This document shows positions 59,340 to 64,000 of a stretch of DNA of 64,000 nt, one piece after another (within the stretch, counting starts at the first letter, position 1; the number at the start of each line of letters is the position of its first letter). The translations under genes and the position numbers were made by a program. The notes below the pieces were generated by a model. The model was not told the DNA's origin and did not search any database. It saw nothing but the letters and a program-made list of their open reading frames with translations. Origin of the DNA: CAVVFX01 sp963747535 (GTDB lineage Bacteria; Acidobacteriota; Terriglobia; Bryobacterales; Bryobacteraceae); the NCBI GenBank assembly GCA_963747535.1, contig CAVVFX010000011.1, positions 124,001-188,000 of the forward strand. Direction: 5' to 3'.

Positions 59340-59460
59340 ATGGACAGGCCAGCCCTGAAGAGGCTGCTCCAGGCAGTTGAAGCCGGCGGGTTGGACTGTG
59401 TAGCGGTATATAAGGTCGACCGCTTGAGCCGATCGGAGCAAGAGGCAACTCCGGCGTAGG
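59340..59460 (+). pseudogene. Serine recombinase catalytic-domain fragment, inverted
   Basis: The plus strand reads MDRPALKRLLQAVEAGGLDC, VAVYKVDRLSRS, the conserved catalytic-domain segment (YKxDRLSRS carries the active-site Arg-Leu-Ser-Arg). It is in opposite orientation to the C-terminal part and begins at the very base where that part ends, so one gene has been broken and rejoined head-to-head. Confidence 0.8.
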
Positions 59461-60137
59461 GACGCCCCTTGACTGTCCGGAAAAAGCGAGTGATCCATGG
59501 GTGGCTATGGAATAGAAACCAAGTTCTTGCGCCTGTTCAGGTGTGTCAATCTGGGGGATCGCATCGACGAGTGGCGAGTGTGCTGGGTTGGCGGATGGGA
59601 CAAAGGCCGCGTAGTTTTCGTTCTGATGGCTGAGAGGCCGATTGCCACGGTGCGCTCGGTCGACACTTGCTTTATATCCCAAATAATAACAGATACTTAC
59701 TGACGTGTTCTCCGTGAATTTGACGTGGAGAGTCTGTTGGGGAAGCTCTGTGGCGCATCTTTTCTCTCCCTAGTGGTCATTTCTCCCGGTGCCCAGAGAG
59801 GCCGATGTGGGTTAACAGTAGCGTCCGACTGGCTCCCGAGCCATCTCGAAACAGAGAGACATTTCGTAGGAGTGTCCGACGCGCCTTTTGGAAATCGAGG
59901 GTATTCATGCGCTTGCTCGCGGCTGACGCCCCGAGTGCTGCTACCAACCGGTTCGGTTTTTGGGCTTGCGCACGTGTGTGTCTTTGGACCGAACGTGGAG
60001 ATGATATTGGTAACTCAGGGTTCAATGTGTAGCCACGAAAGGTTCCCGTTGTCACGCGAATCACACCATAACCTTCCTCCGCGACTAGCGAATTAACTAT
60101 CAGAGAGACAAAAACGGTCTGTCTAAGGAGCAAGATT
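59461..60137. other. Non-coding stretch of the island
   Basis: No recognisable gene on either strand. A minus-strand frame near 59500-59680 contains HSPLVDAIPQIDTPEQAQEL, possibly a degraded protein end, without family assignment. The last 20 bases hold the ribosome site AAGGAGC for the next gene. Confidence 0.5.
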
Positions 60138-60590
60138 ATGAAACACTATTTTCCATCGTTTGCTGCGCTGACTCTAAGCCTGATGAGCAGCGCAATCACC
60201 CCCGCAATCAAGGCCGATGAATGGAACAAGAAAACGACTATCACCATCGATCAGGCGATCGAAGTCCAGGACACGGTCCTGCCCGCCGGATCGTATGTGA
60301 TCAAACTCGTTGATTCCTCTTCGGTGCGTAACCTCGTTCAGATTTTCAACGCTGACGAAGACCGTCTTATCACCGCGGTCTTTGCTATTCCTGCTTACAG
60401 GCTCACGCCGCGCGATAACAGCGAGTTCAAATTCTATGAGTCGGAAGATGGACGACCGCCAGTGCTGCGCACCTGGTTCTACCCTGGCGATGACGCCGGC
60501 TTCGAATTCAGACAGAGTCGGCCTGCAAGAGCAGCCGACTCCGAACGAGCCACTGCGAACACGGACGCTTCCATCTCAGGCGACAACTAA
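60138..60590 (+). CDS. Small secreted protein of an Acidobacteriota family
   Basis: Protein of 150 residues with a signal peptide (MKHYFPSFAALTLSLMSSAITPAIKADE). Mature part: EWNKKTTITIDQAIEVQDTV, LPAGSYVIKLVDSSSVRNLV, QIFNADEDRLITAVFAIPAY. Similar short beta-rich exported proteins are frequent, from memory, in Acidobacteriota genomes; function unknown. AAGGAG precedes the ATG and a clear terminator follows. Intact within the otherwise decayed region. Confidence 0.8.
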   Translation: MKHYFPSFAALTLSLMSSAITPAIKADEWNKKTTITIDQAIEVQDTVLPAGSYVIKLVDSSSVRNLVQIFNADEDRLITAVFAIPAYRLTPRDNSEFKFYESEDGRPPVLRTWFYPGDDAGFEFRQSRPARAADSERATANTDASISGDN

Positions 60591-60619
60591 CAGTCGTTAC
60601 TTAAAATAGTGGCCGCACC

Positions 60620-60655
60620 GCCCGCTGGACGGATACTCCAGCGGGCGCTTTCTTT
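60620..60655 (+). terminator. Rho-independent terminator
   Basis: Perfect stem GCCCGCTGGA (60620-60629) / TCCAGCGGGC (60637-60646), a 7-base loop, then GCTTTCTTT. It lies 30 bases after the secreted-protein stop. Confidence 0.85.
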
Positions 60656-61080
60656 CGCATAAGTGGGAGATCCAAACGGAAATGGCAAAAGCCTTTTGAA
60701 TGGGGCTGGTAGACGTTTACGATTCTTCTTTCCACATCGCGTGCCCGATGTTAAGGCCGTGAGCTCGCCGAATAGAGCGTGACCATTTGGATCGCCTCAG
60801 CAAACTGTAGGTTGAGGGTTCGGGCCATGCTCGGTACCAGCTTCTCGGGTGCAACGCGCTAGAACTGGGCCTACTGGCATATCGAATCTTTCCGGTTGGT
60901 TGCGTAAGCGTAGCCCTTAGGCGCACGATGATCTTTCTGACAGCGATGACAGGCCAGTCACGTGGCAACGCCGCGCGGTCACGTACAACGTCCATTGACA
61001 CCTACGGGGTTCGATCGCGACTTCTTCATCGGTAGGTGTGGGCGTAACGCCCACCCGCAGGCAGCCACGTTCAGAGCCCG
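60656..61080. other. Intergenic stretch with a hairpin after the peroxiredoxin gene
   Basis: No gene recognised; a minus-strand frame (60717-61001) reads VRDRAALPRDWPVIAVRKII but cannot be assigned. GTGGGCG-TAA-CGCCCAC (61038-61054) is a perfect hairpin 27 bases beyond the stop of the minus-strand peroxiredoxin gene and could end its transcript. Confidence 0.45.
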
Positions 61081-61635
61081 TTAGTGCGCGGCCTTACGCT
61101 TCGGCATCGCGTCCAGGATTTCCGTTGCTGTGGTACGCGCGCCGTGTTCTTTGACAACTTTACTGAAGAAAATAACACCTTGATGATCGATCAAGAATGT
61201 TGACGGATAGGCCGTCTCGCGCGGCGCGTCCCAGCGCAGGCCATACAAGTTCGTGAACTCGTAGCCGGGATCCAAGAGCAGATGAAAGTTATCCGGCAGT
61301 TTCTTATCCGCCAAAAACTCGTTGGCCTTGGCATCCAGATCCTGCGGCGGGCCGGGATAGACCACAACCACGTTCGCGCCAGCGTCCGCGAAGCCTTGCG
61401 ATTTCTGGATAAAATCCTGAACCTGGCGGTTGCAGAATGGGCACTGGTAGCCGGGGTACCCCCGAAGGACGACCAGAACCACTGGACCTTTCGATACCAT
61501 TTCCGACAACCGCACGCTCTTGCCTTCGACGGTTGACAGGGCAAAATCAGGCGCCTTCTCGCCCACGGCAGGCGGCGCCGCGGCAACAGGAATCGCGGCT
61601 GCTAACACAAATAGAACTGTCAGAATATAATTCAA
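61081..61635 (-). CDS. Exported AhpC/TSA-type peroxiredoxin-like protein
   Basis: Protein of 184 residues from a TTG at 61635 with GGGAGG upstream: signal peptide (MNYILTVLFVLAAAIPVAAA), VGEKAPDFALSTVEGKSVRL, VVLVVLRGYPGYQCPFCNRQ with a CxxC-type pair at the peroxidatic position, YPSTFLIDHQGVIFF. Thioredoxin-fold, AhpC/TSA family. It probably reduces peroxides or acts in disulfide exchange in the periplasm. Confidence 0.88.
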   Translation of the reverse strand: MNYILTVLFVLAAAIPVAAAPPAVGEKAPDFALSTVEGKSVRLSEMVSKGPVVLVVLRGYPGYQCPFCNRQVQDFIQKSQGFADAGANVVVVYPGPPQDLDAKANEFLADKKLPDNFHLLLDPGYEFTNLYGLRWDAPRETAYPSTFLIDHQGVIFFSKVVKEHGARTTATEILDAMPKRKAAH

Positions 61636-61751
61636 AGAAACTGCCTCCCTTTCCACGTTGGACTGTTGGCCGGATCTACGGCCCGCTAGTCTACTGTTCG
61701 TCGCCGATACGGCAAAAGTTACGGAGGCAGATTCTTTTTTTCGTCAAGCAG

Positions 61752-62010
61752 TTACTGCAGTCCGCCTGAAACCGGAATGATCTGTCCCGTGATCCACGCC
61801 GCATCGTCTGAGGCCAGGAAGGCAGCTACATTTGCGATGTCTTGCGGCTGTCCGAGTCGGCCAAGAGGTGTTTGCGATATCGCAAGTAGCCGGAACTCAG
61901 CCGATCCCACCATGGCGTCAAACCCTTCGGTCAGGGTAGCGCCCGGCAGTATCGAGTTTACAAGAATCCTCTTTGGGCCTCCGAAAAGAAGGTCTGGCCG
62001 CGACGGTGAG
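61752..62010 (-). pseudogene. C-terminal fragment of a short-chain dehydrogenase (SDR)
   Basis: The minus strand reads RILVNSILPGATLTEGFDAM, then TPLGRLGQPQDIANVAAFLA, SDDAAWITGQIIPVSGGLQ and a stop at 61752-61754. These are the (I/V)RVNxxxPG, GRxGxPxDIA and ITGQxxxVxGG elements of the SDR C-terminal half. The N-terminal nucleotide-binding part and Tyr-x3-Lys are absent; upstream is a piece of another SDR. Confidence 0.8.
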
Positions 62011-62021
62011 ACTCGGTCGAG

Positions 62022-62081
62022 AAATGACGCCCTGTCCGACGCAAGATATACGATGGCCTGGGCGATCTCTTGAGGTCGTCC
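62022..62081 (-). pseudogene. Piece of a second SDR (minus-strand part)
   Basis: Reads GRPQEIAQAIVYLASDRAS, the GRPxEIAxAxxYLASDxAS element, then passes into unrelated sequence before the first SDR fragment. The residues that should follow it are on the plus strand at 62083. Confidence 0.75.
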
Positions 62082-62082
62082 T

Positions 62083-62125
62083 TATATCACGGGCGCGTCG
62101 TACCTCGTCGACGGGGGGAAGACCG
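62083..62125 (+). pseudogene. C-terminal end of the second SDR (plus-strand part)
   Basis: Reads YITGASYLVDGGKTAKM, the ITGxxxxVDGG end of SDRs, directly back-to-back with the minus-strand piece. Together they form one conserved SDR tail broken by an inversion at 62082. Confidence 0.72.
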
Positions 62126-62338
62126 CAAAGATGGCAGACCGGCGGCCATACGCGTTGCGGCGTCCCCCCCAATCCGCCGTCGTTGAAGTTGCATTCAAGA
62201 GAACAGTCAACGCTGCAACAGTCAACGGTGCCCCGGGAAAGACCCGAAGGGCGCAGGCCGCTCGCACTGTTATTTCAGCTTTCGCCGATATTTCAGCATC
62301 AAGAGCTTGACAGATCCGCTTAAGCCATTGTTCTGCAG

Positions 62339-62764
62339 ATGTTTACCCCAATGGCGCTCCATCTGCTATCCTGTTTTCGCGCGCTGCTAATTGAGCTTAA
62401 ATGTTCCTTGAATTCGCCCGCTGGAATCGAATCGAATATGGCTGCCGCAGAATCAAAGCCGAACGCGCTTTTGAGTGCCGCCCCGACTGACGACAGCCCA
62501 ATGGATCGACCACTCGAAGACGGCGAGGGAACGACACTCGCGCGACCCGGTTCGACTCAAAATCAATACGATGCATATGCCGACTCGAACAGCTACGGGA
62601 GCAGCCTCCTTCGACGCATCATCGACACCATCCCGGCGCTAGCTTGGTGTGCGAGGCCAGACGGATCGATTGAGTTTCTCAATAAGCAATGGCTTGACTA
62701 CACAGGCTTGTCCCCTGCCGAAGCCAGCGATTTCGGCTATCAGGCCGCCTTGTGGCGGCGATGA
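62339..62764 (+). pseudogene. Truncated PAS-domain sensor protein
   Basis: N-terminal region followed by SLLRRIIDTIPALAWCARPD, GSIEFLNKQWLDYTGLSPAE, a PAS domain opening typical of soil-bacterial PAS histidine kinases. After SDFGYQAA the homology ends and the frame stops at 62764, within the start of the M20 peptidase fragment. Kinase domains absent. Confidence 0.75.
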
Positions 62765-63744
62765 TGACCATGGTGTTGTTGAAGCGCGGGCAAGTGCCGC
62801 TCAACCGCGACGTGATCTTCCTTTCCGAAGCCGGCGAAGAGGCTTCCACGGGACCCGGCATCGCCTATCTCGTTGGAGAGCGCTGGAGTGATATCGATGC
62901 GGAGATCTGCATGGCGGAAGGAGGCGGCGTGCGCCGTCGCGACGGTAAATTCCTGTTTGCTTCCGTGCAGACTACGGAGAAACAGCCCAAGGGAGCCAGC
63001 CTGGTGGCCACCGGACCCTCGGGCCATGGTTCGCGCCCGCTGCAAACAAATGCGATCGTGCACCTTTCGCGCGCGGTCGAGAAGATCGCTACCTGGGATC
63101 CGCCGATGCGGTTTAACGACACCACTCGCACCTACTTCGAGAAGTTGGCGAACATCAGTGCGCCTGAGGATGCGGCCCGCTACAAGGCCCTGTTCGATCC
63201 GGCCAAAGCCGCCGCGGTTCGTGGGTATCTTGCGGAACACGATCCGGCAACTTACTCGATGCTCCATACTTCGATTTCACCCAACATGATTCAAGGCGGA
63301 TTCCAGGTCAACGTTATTCCCTCGACTGCCGAAGCGACGCTCGACATTCGCGCTTTGCCCGACGAAGAGATGCCCGCGTTCTATGCCTTGATGGCCAAGG
63401 TGATCAACGATCCGGCGATCCAGGTGGTACCTTCCACGCGCAACAGCCGTCCCGGCGCTGCGCCTTCCCGTATCGATTCGGATGCGTATCATGCGATCGA
63501 GAAGGCCTACTTAAAGATCTATGGCGTCCAGACGTTGCCCACGATGAGCACAGGCGCGACCGATATGGCTTACCTACGGTCAAAGGGCGTGCAATGTTAC
63601 GGGGTCGGAGTGATGCGCGACGATGAGGATCTGGCCAAGGGCTTCGGCGCGCACAGCGACCAGGAACGGATTCTGGAGGAGGCCGAATATAAGCACGTCC
63701 AGTTTTTCTGGACGGCGGTGAATGAGATTGCGGGGAAGAATTAG
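62752..63744 (+). pseudogene. M20 family metallopeptidase lacking its N-terminal third
   Basis: About 330 residues: VAAMMTMVLLKRGQVPLNRD, VIFLSEAGEEASTGPG (catalytic Glu), CMAEGGGVRRRDGK, GPSGHGSRPLQTN (dimerisation domain), QVNVIPSTAEATLDIRALPD and a final zinc His in GFGAHSDQERI. The first HxD zinc motif and bridging Asp (GRGxxDxKG) are missing: the sequence is fused at about 62745 to the PAS fragment. It is therefore probably inactive, although the remaining frame is clean. Confidence 0.85.
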
Positions 63745-63938
63745 GACTGCCAAGAGCCCCTCCTGCGAATCACCCACACCGACTCGGAGGTGGAGCAAGC
63801 CACCCTCGGGGCGGACGGCCCGAAGTAATCGGAGAAGGATGCCCGATCCAGCGCCGCTTTGACGTTGTCTGCCGCATCCCGCCATCGAACCAGAATGACT
63901 ACGTGACGGCCCGAAACCAACCGCTTGCGCGTCTGCAA
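63741..63938 (-). CDS. Uncharacterised partial frame at the window end
   Basis: The minus-strand frame contains GRHVVILVRWRDAADNVKAA, LDRASFSDYFG and ends before the M20 stop with a four-base overlap. Composition is protein-like, but no family or convincing start is seen; it could be a fragment. Confidence 0.25.
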   Translation of the reverse strand: MQTRKRLVSGRHVVILVRWRDAADNVKAALDRASFSDYFGPSAPRVACSTSESVWVIRRRGSWQS

Positions 63939-64000
63939 GGGAGCGTTATCTCAAAATATCGGTAGCAAACGGGGCGGCAAATCTATCCGCATGCTCAGAA

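Noticed and set aside
60717..61001. Possible transposase remnant (VRDRAALPRDWPV...).
   Set aside because: Could not be matched with confidence to any IS family; no inverted ends or target duplications seen.
59340..62083. A single inversion of the segment between the two head-to-head junctions (59340 and 62082) as the cause of both.
   Set aside because: Reversing the segment on paper does not restore either the recombinase or the SDR, so at least two events are needed.
53653..62764. A search by eye for a second copy of the tRNA-Gln 3' end; GTTCGAACCC at about 55637 and GGTTCGACTC at about 62549 were considered.
   Set aside because: Only the generic T-loop-like core matches; the bases around it do not follow the tRNA, so they are not taken as attachment sites.

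Overview
The window looks like part of a chromosome from an Acidobacteriota bacterium of the Bryobacterales / Candidatus Solibacter kind. The evidence is a 2050-residue Ig-repeat protein ending in the Solibacter-type C-terminal domain (TIGR03437-like), an Oar-like TonB receptor with an N-terminal carboxypeptidase-regulatory domain, a PEP-CTERM protein, a BlaI/BlaR1-like pair, and short dispersed repeats that encode the peptide SEPRPLGSG when read through. Coding GC is high and genes lie on both strands in short operons.

Layout. 1-3020: the 3' end of a secreted protein, then two divergent toxin-antitoxin modules (DUF433/DUF5615 and RHH/PIN). 3-9.7 kb: a hydrolase/MarR pair sharing a doubled palindromic operator, a DUF2269 membrane protein, an NmrA-like oxidoreductase, a gene-poor stretch and a secreted esterase. 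9.7-15.7 kb: a PhoR-like kinase behind a Pho-box-like repeat, a Gly/Tyr-rich secreted protein, a blaI/M56-peptidase operon whose peptidase carries a TonB C-terminal domain, a flippase-like membrane protein and pyrophosphatase. 15.9-20 kb: a nitrogen-control cluster amtB-glnB-glnD. 20-27 kb: a lipocalin-like protein, a haloacid dehalogenase, and a tightly overlapping operon of CHASE2-adenylate cyclase, FecR/caspase/TPR protein and MBL-fold hydrolase. 27-42 kb: a TonB receptor, a PEP-CTERM protein and a giant Ig protein on one strand, then a TPR protein coupled to a two-part glycosyltransferase. 42-53.5 kb: metabolic genes (2-hydroxyacid dehydrogenase, ilvE, carbamoyltransferase, GH3 enzyme, receiver, ComEA-like protein, M14 peptidase) mixed with gene remnants.

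At 53.65 kb a tRNA-Gln(UUG) gene is followed by a tyrosine integrase, and the next 9 kb has the look of a decayed genomic island: an excisionase-like HTH protein, a TraK-like protein preceded by CGTGAC iterons, a repeated leader sequence, a DUF3489 / ParB-like / serine-recombinase cargo operon, and many fragments (SRPBCC, NrfD, J-domain, serine recombinase, SDRs, PAS kinase, M20 peptidase) joined head-to-head or tail-to-tail. No second tRNA-end copy was seen, so the right border is unknown.

Two families of REP-like hairpin elements (seven and three copies) sit between genes, and in two places they shape the apparent ends of coding regions. The most interesting candidate system is the cyclase-caspase-MBL operon at 21605-27122.
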